Positions 32,029 to 44,422 of a stretch of DNA of 64,000 nt are shown here, piece after piece. The stretch spans positions 1,116,001-1,180,000 of the forward strand of contig CP084609.1 of assembly GCA_025917655.1 (NCBI GenBank). Direction: 5' to 3'. The notes beneath the pieces are model-generated. The model was not told the origin of the DNA. It searched no databases and saw nothing but the letters and a program-made list of their open reading frames with translations. A program made the translations under genes and the position numbers. The number at the start of each line of letters is the position of its first letter. The stretch's first letter is position 1. Source of the DNA: Chlorella sorokiniana. Taxonomy: Eukaryota; Chlorophyta; Trebouxiophyceae; Chlorellales; Chlorellaceae.

Positions 32029-35000
32029 CTAGCGGTACACATGGATGCGCCCGAGTTTGTGGCAGACGCCAGGACGGGCAGGACGGGGTGTACCGCGTTG
32101 CGCGAGGCAATGGCGGTCATGTGCTCGCTGTGCAGCTGCAGGCAACGCGGGTTGGGGGTAGGGGTGGGGAGGGGGAGTTGGAGGCGCATTGCACAATGCA
32201 TGAACAGGGCGCGGCGTGCCTCTCAACTCTGCAGGGAGAGCGGGGGGACCAGGGCGGGCCGGCGAGTGCGGCAGCCAGCCCTCCAGCGCTGCCCACCTGC
32301 ACGGCCAGCTGGCCGGAGCTGGCGTCAAACACGTCCACAAAGCGCTTCATGTTGCCGACGACCACGCCGTCGCCCGCCGCCGTCCAGCAGGCGCGGAAGG
32401 GCAGCACCCAGCGGCCCGTGTTGTTGTCGTGGCGCATGGACACGAGCTGCGCCAGGCCCGCCCGCCCGTCCCAGATGCGCAGGGTGTTGTCGAAAGAGGT
32501 GCTGACCAGGCGGCGCGAGCCTGTGCAGGGACGGCGGTGTGTGTCAGTGTGGGTGCACGTGTGAATGCCTCTCAAGGCGATCAAGGGCACACCGCAAGCC
32601 AGGGTCCAGCTGAGAGGCCGCGCTGCAGGCAGCAACCTGGCCCAGGCTGCATCACCCGGCCCGGCCCCGCCAGGAGGCCTCACCGTCGGGGCAAACAGCG
32701 CAGATTGCACGCCCTTGGAGTGCCCCGCGGCTGCCAGCGGCTTGCCGCCCGCCCCCAGCTTGCGCACATCCCAAAGCTGGATGGAGGTGTCCGTTGAGGC
32801 GGTGGCAAACACCTGCGCAGCAGGCAGAGCAGTGTGGCATCGGTCCGTGCGCCGACGGGAGGCTGCGTCGGTGGAGGCGTCGGTGCAGGGAGAGCACTGA
32901 TCCAGCGGCACGCTGCGGCCTGGCCACGACAGCTGCACGCCGCACGCGCTGCGTGGGCCGACCGCCGCCAGACAGCCCCCAACAGCAGGCATCGCGCGCT
33001 GCTGGTCGTGCCGCCGCCCACCTGCTCCTCCACCGGCTCAAAGTGCACAGTGTTGATCTTTTTGGAGTGCAGGGTGAGGGGGCGCCCCTGCTCCGCGCCC
33101 GCCCGCACATCTACCAGCCGCAGCGCGCCCTCATTGTCACCCAGCAGAGCGGTGCTGCACGCAAGAGGAAGACGGGCGTGTGTAGGAGCTTGGTGTCAAC
33201 CCAGCGCTGCCGGCAGGCAAGGTGTGGCGCAGGGGGCCTGCCAGCGCCGCAAGCTCTGACAGGTGAGGGGGAGGCTGGCGCGAGCCGCCTGCTGTGCACG
33301 CTGGGTTCCTCTGCTGTGCCGACGCTCACCGCCCGTCACCCGTCACGTCCATACAGCTGTACTCATCCTCCTCCGAAGCCACCACCAGGGCTGCCGGCGG
33401 GGGAGGGAGGAAAGAAGAGGAGGGTGACAGGAGCAGTGGGGTGGGTCGGCAGGAAGAGGAGCTGGGGGCCGGCCGAGGGGCGGTGTGGAGGTCGGCAATA
33501 GCGCCGCTCAGGGCCTGCCGCTGCTCCAAAGCGGCTGGCTCTGCTGTTCATGCATGTCATGAAAATCAGTTGCAAGGAAGGCAGCTCACTGGACAGCCCG
33601 GCCTCCACATCCAGCCGCCGCAGGGAGCCGTCGTACGCAGCTGTGAAGAGGGCGGCGCCACGGCCCGACCCGCCAGCCCACTTGAGCCCTGTAGGCAAGC
33701 CATCATTCGACAGACGGGCGGTGTGATGATGAAGCACAGCTATGGGAAGGGCAGGTGCTTGGGTGTGATGAGTGCGTGAGCAGCGCCGTACCGCAGATGT
33801 ACTGGTAGTGCTGCGCCTGCAGGCTCAGCACGCCGTCAAACTCTGCGTCGCCGCCGCTGGGCTCCTCGTCGCCGCTAGCCGACCCATCCAAGGACACGAC
33901 AGCGTCGCCGCCGGCCGCTGCAGACGGAGAAGATTTGCGGCACAACATTGACGAGGTGATGCGCTGCATCATTGCTGTCTCTGGACTTGCTCCAGCCTCC
34001 CCTGCACCGGTGCAGCATCAAGCCGCCACACCCACCTGGCTGGCTCTCCTCCCTGCCCTGCAGGATGGGCTGCTGCCGCCGCGCGCCGCCGGCAGCTCGT
34101 AGCTGCCCTGGTTGACGTGCAGAGGCCCAGGCTGCCCTTCTTGTCGGCACAGGCCAGCAGCAGGGTGTCGGCGGCGGGGTGGAAGGCGAGGTGGGTGGTG
34201 GCGTCCTTGGTGACCTGCAGGGTGCGGAAGAGTGTGCGTGTGTGATAAATACATCTTTTTTAGCTTTAGAGGAAGGGTCCCCCGCCCGCCATGCCACAAT
34301 GCAGCGCACAAGCGAGAATGCAGTTGAGCCAGCTGTGCAGGTTTGAAACCATGCAGGGCGAGGCAGCATTTGTGAAATCGCCGCGAGATGGGAGGGCAGG
34401 TCGCGCCCTGCCCGCCTCCAACCCCACGCACCTTGGCCACATCCTCCTCGGCCAGCTGCAGCCGTTGCATGACCGCCAGCCCCAGCGGCGGCCCCTTGCC
34501 GCCCGCCTTGCCCCCGCCTTGCCGCTGCCGCTCCTGCCTGCAGGGGAGCTGATGTCGGCGCTGGCCGCCGCGTGGGCCAGCAGCTGGATGAAGGCTTCGT
34601 CGGTGGCGGCGTCGGCGTTGGCGCTGCGGAAGGGCAGTGGGCCCAGAGGGTGCCGCTCCTGGGGCTGGACCTCCTCGGTGACGGTACCGCCCACGTACTG
34701 CCTGATCACCTCCCCTGCCACCACCACCACCTGCATGCGGCAGGCGAGGGGAGGGCGGCTGGAATGTCGGCGGGGAGGCAGGCAGCGACACGGCTCTCAC
34801 AGGGCTGTGGCTTAAGGGGCCGCCGCGCCGGCCAGGCAGCAGCCAGCCAGCAGCAGCGCCTCGCGCCCACCTTGCCCTGCCGCTCCGAGTGCACCTCGCT
34901 GCCGTCTGGGGCGATGCCGCGCACACGCGCCGACTCGCGCCGCGGCAGCACCTGCTCGGACAGACGCTTGCTGGACACGCCTGGCGGGCGGGCGGCCGCA

Positions 35001-36484
35001 AGCGGAGGAGCGGGGGTGTGAGTTGGGCCAGGCGCAGGAATGCTGAGCTCAATACGCAGACGGTGCGCCCCCAGGGGCCCAGCGGCACAACCGCGGTCCT
35101 TGCGTGCGGGCAGGGGGCATTCATGAACGGCGTTCCCTCCCTCCTCCGCCTCTCCCAGCCCACCCTTGACTCTGGCGGGGGCCGTGGGCTTGGCTGCGGG
35201 CGGCGGCGCCAGCTCAGAGGCCAGACCCGGCAGGTTGAGCGCCAGCATGCGCTCGCGGTTGCGGCGGATCTGCTCCAGCCGCTGCCGCTCGTACTCGGTG
35301 AGGCCCTACGGCAGCGGAGGAAGCAAGGGGTGCACCTGTTGGCTGGGTAGGGGGCACAGCAGAGGGCCGACCAATAGGTGGGGGGACGGCACTTCATTGT
35401 CTAATTGCTAAGAGGCGTTGCTGCTGGGGAGCTTGCCGGTGATCACAGCACGGCTGGACGTGTTCAGTGCTGGCACGCGCCCACATTGCTGGAGCATGCC
35501 CGGTGCCGCACCTGCTCCTCATCCTCAGCAGGTGCAGCGGCTCGGTCGCTGCTGTCTGCCGCCTCAGCGGGCTCTGCTGCAGCAGTGCCGCCACTCTCTG
35601 TAACTGCAGCGCCGCCGCTCTGCGCAGCTGCCACGTCAGCAGCTGCCACGTCAGCACCGCCTTCAGCGCTGCGGGCACGCTTGGCAGGCCTCTCCTCGGC
35701 GGGGGTGCCCGCCCCTTCAGCTGCGCTGTCTGCCGCGCGCTTGTCCTTGCTTGCCGGCTTGTCCAGCGCGGGGGCGGCGGCGGCGGGTGCTGCTTGTCAA
35801 ACTTGGCGGCCTCGGCAGCAGCCACGCCAAAAGCCTGCAGGCGAGGCAGCAGCGGGCCGCCATCCTCTCGCTGGAGCCTCGCGCTTGTTTGTCAACAACC
35901 CCTGCCTGCGAAGAGCCGCGGAAGGCCCACCTTGTAAAACTGTTTCCGGTCCTCTTCCGCCAGCTCAGCCAGCCCCGCCACCTGGGTGGGGCTGAACTGC
36001 CGGCGCCCCACATGGTGCAGGACGGGCTGCAGCTGGGCCCCCGCAGCGCCCAGGCTGAGGTAGATCTTCTTAGCTGGGTCCCCTGCCGTGCACACAAAGC
36101 GCACGTCGCCGCGCACAAACTTGCGGCGCGTGGCCTTGCAGGCGCCCTGGTTGCCGGGCTTCAGGCAGTACTCCACTCGGCAGCAATCCCGCAGGAAGGG
36201 GAGCGGCATCTACACAGAGTGGGTGGACAACCACGCCACATGTGGCGATGGGCCAGCATCCGCTGGCAAAAGCAGGGTCAACGTGGACACATGTGCGCTG
36301 CTCGTGCTGCAAAAGGCTGCCCATGGGCGCTCACCATCCAAGCTGTGGCGACGCGGCCACCGATGAAGGTCTCAAAGCCAACTCGCCACTCGCCAGCAGG
36401 GATCCTCTCGCCAGTGGCGCGGCAAGTGCTGCGGCCGCTTTTGGCCTGCTCCCATGACACTATCGACTCTCCTGCGCCATCCAT
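32029..36484 (-). CDS. WDR76/CMR1-family WD40 protein with a PARP-finger-like N-terminus
   Basis: CMR1/WDR76 proteins bind damaged DNA and chromatin and act in DNA-damage and protein-quality responses. The start at 36484 gives exon 1 (36335-36484): AKSGRSTCRATGERIPAGEW, RVGFETFIGGRVATAWM. The next exon has PLPFLRDCCRVEYC, ACKATRRKFVRGDVRFVC and AKKIYLSLGAAGAQLQPVL, like a diverged PARP-type zinc finger. An acidic/Ala-rich linker follows (about 35464-35825, with AKRAR), then TEYERQRLEQIRRNRERMLA (about 35220-35310), VRGIAPDGSEVHSERQG and the propeller: AEEDVAKV, TKDATTHLAFHPAADTLLL (34150-34215), LFTAAYDGSLRRLDVEAGL (33595-33655), LHSKKINTVHFEP (33050), VFATASTDTSIQLWDVRKL (32760-32815), LVSTSFDNTLRIWDGRAGL (32455-32515). 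The final blade reads VLASATNSG, then GRIHVYR after one apparently missing base at the run 32050-32052; stop at 32029. Repeat content and order fit the family. Confidence 0.85.
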
Positions 36485-37095
36485 AGCTGAATGAGTGGCG
36501 CACACGAACTGCCGACTGGCGGGCCGAGAGCCGAGTTGTCGATCAGAGGTCCAGCGACAAAGAAACGAAAACACACGTGCCCATAGTAACTAGCAGTAAG
36601 TTTGGACAACAGGCGGTTTTCAATGCAGTGCCGCCGACGGCCCCGCCCGTTTCGAAGGTGCTACCGCCCAGCGGCCGCAGCGTGCCACCACCAACACGAG
36701 CGGAACATATGCAGACTACGGGATGCTTGCGACCCAAAGACCCAGCTGCATTGATGTCATGCTGCTGAGCTTGAAAAATTTTCAGTAATCAAAGGGCAGT
36801 AGTAACGCACACTTCCAGCCACGTGTTGCTCCCTCAGCTGCCACCTGATGCCACGCTTTGGTCAGCAGGGGCAACTTTGGGCCTGGGATCACCATCAACC
36901 ACTCTCAAGCCTCGCTGGTCTTACTTCTTGGGCATGCCGCGCGAGCAAAGAAAAAAAGAGAGGAAGTAGCGTGGCGGTGAAACCAGGGTGGGAAGTGGAG
37001 AGGAGTGCGCGACCGAGCTGAGTTGACAGCGGAGGCCAAACAAGGATAAGACTAGCGAGCTGCACTGACAATGCTCTGCTTGCTGCATGTGCTGG
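36485..37095. other. Intergenic region upstream of the WDR76 homologue
   Basis: About 610 bases between two minus-strand genes. It should hold the WDR76 promoter and the 3' UTR of the EAF1-like gene. No supported gene or RNA. Confidence 0.4.
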
Positions 37096-40000
37096 CTATT
37101 GCGGTGCCTGGCGGTCACATGTGCTGAGCTCAGCCCTGCTGGCCCGCTCCAGGCTGCTGTGCTGCGGCCGCGCGGCGGCCTGCTGCTGCGCTGCGGCCGC
37201 GGCGGCCTGCTGCTGCATGGCAAACTGCTGCGCGATGAGCTGCTGCTGCGCCGCCGGGTTCAGCTGCATGCCCGGCTGCATGCCCGGGTTGGCGGCCGCC
37301 ATCTGCGCCGCCATCATCTGCTGCTGCATCCCCGCCTGCATCCCCGCCTGCATGCCCATGCTGCCCATGGCCGGCTGCCCAGGCATGCCCCCGGGTGCCC
37401 CATGGCCCCTCCAGCAGGCATGCCTGGCATGGTGGGGCGGAACATGGCCTGGTGCATGTTCATGGGCGGCCGCATGCCCGCCTGCACCGCCGCCGCCTGC
37501 TGCGCCGCGTGCAGCGCAGCCTGCGTGGCCGACGACGGCTGCGGCGCCTGCGCCTGCGCCGCCCCCGCCTGCGCCGCCATCTGCTGCTGCATCTGCATCT
37601 GGCGCTGCTGCTGCATCGCGCTCATCTGGGCCAGGTAGGCGGCGCGCTTGTCCTCAATCGCCTTGCGCATGCCGGCCTCCAGGGGCTGGAGCAGGGGGAT
37701 GTGTGTGTGTGTGTGTGTCTGTGTGTGTGTGTGTGTGTGTCTTAAGGATGGGGGTCAAGAGTGAATTGCATGGCCGACAGGCAACTTCGCCCTCCGCTGA
37801 GCGCGAATGCAACCATGCACATTGGGCAGGGCTGCGAGCGTTGGTGCGCAAGCAACCGGCCCGTCGACCGCGACGCTGCCAGCCTCCCTCGCTCACCTGG
37901 CCGTTGGGCAGCTTGCCGGTTTCGAGGATGTGGTTGAGCTGCTGCAGGGTGATCTGTGGCTGGCCAGGGCGGGGGCCAGGGGCGGGCTGCCCCTGCACCC
38001 CAGCCGGCGGCGGCAGCTGCCCTTGCGGGCCCGGCGTGCCGCCCTGGCCCTGCGCCGGCAAGCTGGACCCCGCCACCAGCCCGGGGTCCCCACCGGGAGC
38101 GGCGGCGTCGCCGAGCCGGGCAGGCTATGCTGCTGCTGCTGCTGCTGCTGCTGGGGGGGGCCGACCAGGCCTGGCGGCGCAGAGGGCGTGCCCGCCGCCA
38201 GCCCCTGCGCCGCGGCGGGCAGCCCCTGCGCAGGGCCCGGCCCCCGCCCGGCCCAGCCTGCTGCCCCGGCGAGGGGCCACCGCCGCCGCCCGCCGCGCCC
38301 GCGGCGGCCTGCTGGCCCGGGGCGGCGGCGCCGCGGCCTGCTGCGCCTGCAGCTGTGCCGCCTGCTGCGCCTGGTGCGCCAGCATCTGGTGCTGCTTGGC
38401 CTGCTGCGCGTACGCCACGTCCACCTGCACAGCCAGCTCCATGGGCGACGGGTGCTTGCCCCCGTCTTGGCCATCACCGCCTGGTGCACCACCGCGTGGC
38501 TGGGGTGCGGCTCCTGCATCTTGCGCGCCGCCTCGCTGCCGCGCTTCTCCTCCTGCAGCGGCGTGGCGGCGGCGGCCGGGGGCACCGACAGGCGTGAGCA
38601 CCAAAGACCCACACAACAGGCGACTTGTGGTGCCAGTGGGTCGGTGCCTGGCAGTTGTACTTTGTTGTATTTAATCCAGGCAAGCCGAGGAGCAGCAACC
38701 TCCCTGTTTCTGTACCTCCACCGCCTGTCGGGGAGCGGCGGCTCTTGCCTGCAGCCCACACAGCAGCGCCCCCCCCCCACACACACACCAGCACGCAACC
38801 CACCATCTGTCGTCGCTGCTTGGCGGTGGCCCCCACTTGCACCAGCGCCTCCAGCATGCGCATCATCACGTCGTCGTGCACAGGCAGGCTGAGCACAATC
38901 AGCTCCCGCGCCTGCCGACACGGGGTGGGGGGTTGCATGGGGCGGGCACGTCAGCGTGTGGAGCTGCCCTGGCACCGCCCGACTCCTCCCCCAGCAGAGC
39001 GCCAGTGCCAGCTCAGCCACCTGGTCTATTGCCGAGACCGCCGCCGCAGCTCAACCTCCCATTTCAAAGCCATCGCAAGCTTGTTGAAGCCGCAAGTGCG
39101 TCCCCCCCGCCCACCCCCCCGGAGCTGCCCTTCCACCAACCACTCAGACATACATGTAAAACACACCTGCTGCTTGGTCATGTGCATGTGCAGCGCCAGC
39201 AGCGCCTTCTCCTCGCTGTAGTCCACGGCGGGGGCTCGGCGCCCGGGGGCCGCCTGCGCTGCCTGCTGCTGCAGCATCGGCGTCTGCGCAAGAAAAAGGG
39301 GGAAACTGGTGGGGGGGGCTCATCTGGCCAAGAAGCAGACATTGGGGCACCACCCGCGCAGCTGAAACGCAACATGCAGCAGCAACACGGCACCACCCGC
39401 GCAGCTGAAACTCAGCATGCAGCAGCATCGCGGGGAGCGCTGCATGCAGCCAAACGAAGAGGCCGTACAAAAGCTCGTGAAAAGGTTGCGCCCAGGCACC
39501 CTGCTGCGCTCAGGGCCTGCCGCCCACTCCGCCCACCGTGATCTGGCGGAAGCGCTGCTTGCAGAGGTGGGCGGGCCGGAAGATGCCCTGCATGCTGAGG
39601 CTCAGCGACAGCACCTCCGACACCTGCGGCGGCAGGCGGTGGGTGGGCATGACCTAAGGCATACGTGCGTGTGTGTGTTGCTGGGGCCGTCAGCAGGTAC
39701 GTGCCACTCGCGGCAGGCAAGCCGCTCCCCGTTCGACGTCGACCAACAGGCGCGGCCCGGGCAAAGAGCTGCGCTGCAGCGGGTGCCGCGTGCGGCGCGG
39801 CCCACCATGGTCCAGTTGACCCCGAACTCGTGCGTGATGGCCAGCAGCAGGTCGTCCTCCACCTTGGACCAGATGACGGGGCCGGGACGCCGGGGGCGGC
39901 AGCCTCGCGCCGCCGCGCGCCATGCCCGCGCCGCCGGCCGCCGGGTAGCCCTCCACGCGCGCCAGGGCCTGCTTGCGCTTGCTGGGGTCCTGGGCGCGGC

Positions 40001-42867
40001 TGGCCCCCGCTCGGTTGGCCAGCGCGCGGTTGGCACGGGTGCCGTACCGCCCCGCGCTCTCCATGCCCACGTCGTAGTCCACGTCCACGTCCCTGCGGGG
40101 GCGGTACGGAGGTACGCAAAGCATGTGGAGAAAGTGGCGCGTGGGGAAACAATGGCACAAGCATGGGTGGGAGGAAGAAGGATGTGGTGGTTGGGAAAGA
40201 GGGGTGGCGATGGTAAGGAGGGCAGGAGCGCACAGGAAGGGGGAGGCGGGGAGGCACCAGGCCAGCACACGCAACAGGCACCAGGCGGCAGCAGCTCCAC
40301 CCTCCCACGCACTTGTACCGCTCCCGCCGCCGCTTGCGCTGCAGGTACGTGTCCTCTATGTACTGCCGCGATGCCGCCTTCTGCTTGGGCGCTCCCACGC
40401 CCACCGACTCTACAGGAAGCGATACGGAGGCGGTGCGGTCAATGGGCATGGCACGTGGGGGGGGGCAGTCCGGCACCGGCAGGGCTAGCTGCCGGCAGCA
40501 GGGTGAGTGCAGGGGCTGGGGCTCCGCCCACAAACACAGACACACAGCTGCGCAGCAAGCCGCCAGCCGGGGCAGCAGAGCGCACCCGTCTCGTCGGGCG
40601 CCACCGCCGCCCCGAGCGACGCAAAGTCGTCGAGCAGGTAGCCGCCGGGCGCTGCCGCTTGCGGTTCTTGGCCTTCTTGCCTGCAGGTGGCGCGGCAGCA
40701 GGCCAGGCAGCATGAGGCAGAGGGAGAGCGGGCTGCTGTGCCTGGCCTGCCAGCTGACACTACCACCAGCGAAACGCTGCAAGGAGCGCTGGCAGGCCGG
40801 TGCGCAGCCGGCGTGGCTGAGCTGGGCTCCGAGTCCAAGCCTGGCAGGCACCTTGGCCCCACCTCACCCACCCCTCCCCCTGCCTCACCTGCATAGTCGT
40901 CCTCATCAGCCAAGTCCTCATCCATGGGCCCCAGACCCTCTGCAGCAGCGGCAGGCACACGCAACGTGGGGCACAGCCCGGCAGCAGCAATCGGCCTGTA
41001 AGGCGCGCCCTTTGCCCTTCCCCGTTGGCTGCCGCCTGCCTGGCCGCTGGCAAGGAGGCGGCGCAGCGGCTGCCCCTCCCCAGCAGCCCGCCGCCGCCCT
41101 GCGCCCTGTCCCCGGGCTGCCACAGCGCTGCCTGCCCACCCGCGTCGGCCATGTCTGCGTCCAGGCGCATCGCACGCCGGTTCTGCTCCTGCACCGCCAT
41201 GTGGTGGCTGGCCAGGGCGGCCTCGTACTCAAAGCGGTACTCCCGGGCGGCCTGCGGTACAGCGCCGCGGCGAAACGTCAGGGGCGGGCGGCGAAGCAGC
41301 CCCAGAGCCCGTCCAGCGGGCAGCGGGCGGCAGAACAGGCAGCAGGGCAGCAAGCCAAGGCTCCGCAGGGCCAGGGCGCCAAGATGCGGGGGGTGGGGGT
41401 GGGGCCAGCTTTTGCGGGCAGCTAGGAGGTTTTGGCGGCTGCGTGTGCGGGCTCACAATCTCCTCGCGCATGCGCCGCTCCACGTCCGCCTCCAGCAGCT
41501 GCGCCTCCAGCGCTGCCTGGAACAGTCCGTCGTGCTGGAAGACGAGGGAGAGGGCGGCAGCAGGGTCGCTGCAGGGGGCGGTGAGGGTGAGAGAGTGAGT
41601 TGTGGGGAGGAGGGGTGGGGGAGGGGGCTCGGTTTAGGTATGGTGCGATTTTATACCGAGAGCTGCACAGCAGGCATGACATGGCGAGGCACACGCGAGC
41701 TGCGCCCTGCCGCCACTCCGCCTCCGCCGACAACTGTGCACCCCCTCCCCCGCACCTAGCCTTGGGGGTGGCGGGCGGCGCGGCGGCGCTGCCCACCGCC
41801 GCCACGCTCAGCTCCTGGAAGCCCTCCAGGTCGGCAAAGACGGGGTCGTCGGCAGGGTCTAGCTTCAGGGCGGCGGCGCTGTTGGACTCGGCGGCTGCTT
41901 TGGCGGCGGCTGGGCTCAAGGGGGAGCGGTCAGGGCGGGGGCCAGGGGGTGCGTCAGATCGGGGCGGGGGGGGGAGCAAAGCAGCGAGTCGGCATGTGAG
42001 GCGTACCACCACACGATGTGACAGCACGTGCAAGCAGACCAGTGCTCACCCGAGCGCCGCCCGCTGGTGCGCTCGCCGGCCTCCCGCGCCGCCGCCGCCC
42101 GCGCCGCCACGATCTCGTCGTGGGCGCCGCGCTGGCCCTCTGGGGGCGGGCGCAGGCCAAACTTGCCGCGCAGGCGGGCCACCTCGTAGCCGATGGCCAC
42201 GGCCGCCGCCTGCTTCCACAGCCGCTCCTGCGCCATGTCGTTGGACAGCCACTCCATTTCTTGCAGCAGGAAGGTCCAGTGGCCCGCGGGCGCCGCAGGC
42301 TCGTCCGCGGGGCGGCTGCACAGGTGGGACAAAGGGGGACGGCCACGCAGGGGCCAGCGGGGCGTGAGGGGCAGGGGAGATGCGACGGGCCAGCACACAG
42401 CGCCACCATTGCGGCTGCCTGAACACATGGGCCATCTTCCAAGGCCGCCGCCTCGTCGCAACAAGGGTCGGCCGCGGCGGCGGGTGCAGCGGGGGAAGGC
42501 TGCCGCCGCACCTGAAGGCCGCTGCCAGCAGAGCACGCACGCCGGCTATTGCCTGCCCCTCAGCCAGGATTTCATCCTCCAGCCGCCGCTGCTCCTCGTC
42601 CTCTGGGCTGGGCGCCGCGGCATCGGCTGCTGCCCCGGATTCCGGCGTGGCCCGAGCCGCCGCCGCTGCCGCTGCCGCCCCCGGCGAGGTCGACTTGGAT
42701 CCCGCGCGCCCGTCGGCTGTGACAGCTGCAGGCGTGCCGCCGCGGCTGCCCTTGCCGTCTGGCGTGGGGGACAGTTCTTTCTTCACGGCCGCCACGGCGC
42801 CCGCCGCGGCTGCAGCGCCGTTGGCCGCAACAGCGCCGCCGCCGGCCGCCGCCGCCTGCGTGGTCAT
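37096..42867 (-). CDS. EAF1-like scaffold subunit of the NuA4 histone acetyltransferase (HSA + SANT)
   Basis: Likely nuclear scaffold that links NuA4 modules. The ATG at 42867 opens an Ala-rich, disordered N-terminus (VKKELSPTPDGKGSRGG) and EDEEQRRLEDEILAEGQAIA. The HSA domain (42165-42281) reads HWTFLLQEMEWLSNDMAQER then LWKQAAAVAIGYEVARLRG; HSA binds actin-related proteins. A helical segment with REYRFEYEAALASHHMAV (about 41190-41260) and a basic patch KAKNRKRQR (about 40660-40690) follow. The SANT/Myb domain spans an intron: WSKVEDDLLLAITHEFGVNW (about 39800-39880), then a LCKQRFRQI-like end near 39540. The remainder holds VDYSEEKALLALHMHMTKQQ and a long Gln/Met/Pro-rich tail (QQQLIAQQFAMQQQAAAAAA, 37100-38450), stop at 37096. 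HSA followed by SANT without a Snf2 ATPase domain points to EAF1 rather than SWR1, p400 or INO80. Many introns; borders not all resolved. Confidence 0.8.
39346..39428 (+). repeat. Tandem duplication, 43-base period
   Basis: Two near-identical adjacent copies start at 39346 and 39389 (each begins GGCACCACCCGCGCAGCTGA). They differ at only a few positions. The pair lies in an intron of the EAF1-like gene. Confidence 0.85.
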
Positions 42868-44422
42868 GAGGCGTGCGCTGGGCTACAGCTGCTGCTGCTT
42901 AGCAGTGTCCCATGCCTTATGCCGTCTGCTCTGCTTGTCGCCACAAAAGATGCTCCACTGGCAGGAACAATGGAGAGCAGGAGTCCAACCTCGGAGCGAG
43001 CTCCTGCGGGTGCGAGAGAGCAGACACAACTGGTCATGCCGCTGCATGTTATGACTGACCAATGTTCCAGCACAGTGCAGTCAAGGCAGCCACAGAACGA
43101 AGCAGGCGGTGCGTTGTTGGGGCAGGCGGGAGCGGCGTCATGCGCGGCACTTTGTGGGTGCACAAGCGCAGGAAAATGCGAATTGCCTCGACCAAACGTT
43201 ATGATCACCCCCAACAAGGCGGATCCGATTGACAGCAGCCCTGATCGACAGCCGAAAGGGGTGCGGGCTCGATTAACGGGGACTTAAACCAGGTCTGTCC
43301 CGATGGCCGCCCCACAGCCCCTGTTCATGCCAAAAGGATGGCTGCTCCTATTCCGACACATGGTGCAGCGCCATCACGCCAGCAACTGACGGTAGACCAT
43401 CAGGTGCTCGGCAGGGCGGCCGGTGATGTGAAGGCGGGCAGGACAGCAGTCTTGCGCCGTGTAGAATGGTTCTAAATGGCTTGTAGATCTTAAATTCCCT
43501 GGGAAAGACCGCCCTGCGCACCTGAAAAGTTGCACACTTGAAGGCTTATGGCGACGTCTGGGGGTCTGCCGCTGCCAGCTCCCCCTCTCACGATCCTTTT
43601 GGCACCCGTGTGTTGGTTTTGGAACAACCAACCGGTAGTTTACCCTAAGACAAACGCAAAAGGTACAACCGGTTGGCCAGAACTGTACAAGGGACGGCCC
43701 GTTTGCAAGTTTTCGGCCTCCCCTGTGGGGGATGGGGGCCGTTTCTATTTGTCGATTGTGTCGATGAATGAGTTGAAGCGACCCCATCGGTGTCTCAGCG
43801 CTGTTTCGCGCGCATTCAACCGGTGGTCAGCACCGCACCACAACGGCCATACGCTTCGCGTCGCCATTTGCTGGCGGTGCTCCGCACAAGCTAAGGCTGG
43901 ATGACCTGATGCCATCCCGCGAAACTATTTCTTATGCAGGACAAAAAGAAGTCCCCCTCCCTCCCTGCTTGAACCGCCAGACCAAATGCAACAGCTGTGC
44001 GTTGTGAGCTGCCCATCACCCGCCTCTCGCACTGCGCAATCATCATAGCATGCAGGATACTGGGACCACCCTTTGTGCTGCTGAATGATGGAATGAATTG
44101 TCAGCAAGATGAACACGACGCTGCAAGTGCGGCATGGCAAGGGGCTGCACACGCATTTGTTGCGGCTGCAAGCCCTGCGGTGCTTTGACCCTGCCAGCAG
44201 GCCAATCAGAACGACTCATCCTGGAGGTCTTTGTGCAGCTGCACCAAATCATTACAGAGTTCATGATTTCCTGAGCCGGGCAATGTGCTGAGGTTCATAG
44301 AAGGCTGGAACCCAGCTGAATGCTGATGATGCCTGTCCGCCTGGCACGTCGGTGGCCAGCTCAACGTGCAGAGAGAGGGCACCGGAGTCTATTCTCTCTC
44401 CCTCATGGTTGGTTGATTAAGC
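42868..44422. promoter_or_regulatory. Large divergent intergenic region (EAF1-like / OGDH)
   Basis: About 1.55 kb between two outward-facing start codons. Base composition is more even and less GC-rich than in the genes. It contains a perfect 7-base inverted repeat (GTTGGTT...AACCAAC, 43612-43632) and the palindrome CAACCGGTTG (43666-43675), with related CAACCGG words near 43629 and 43818. Frames of 118-137 codons on both strands around 43374-43904 have no recognisable motif or splice pattern. It probably holds two promoters; a degraded non-coding repeat is possible. Confidence 0.45.
43612..43632 (+). repeat. Inverted repeat (7-base stem, 7-base loop)
   Basis: GTTGGTT at 43612-43618 pairs with AACCAAC at 43626-43632. 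A perfect 10-base palindrome, CAACCGGTTG, lies 34 bases further on at 43666-43675. Confidence 0.6.

Noticed and set aside
43374-43904. Possible small genes of 137 (-) and 118 (+) codons
   Set aside because: They overlap each other on opposite strands, lack motifs or splice signals, and sit in an inverted-repeat-bearing intergenic block.
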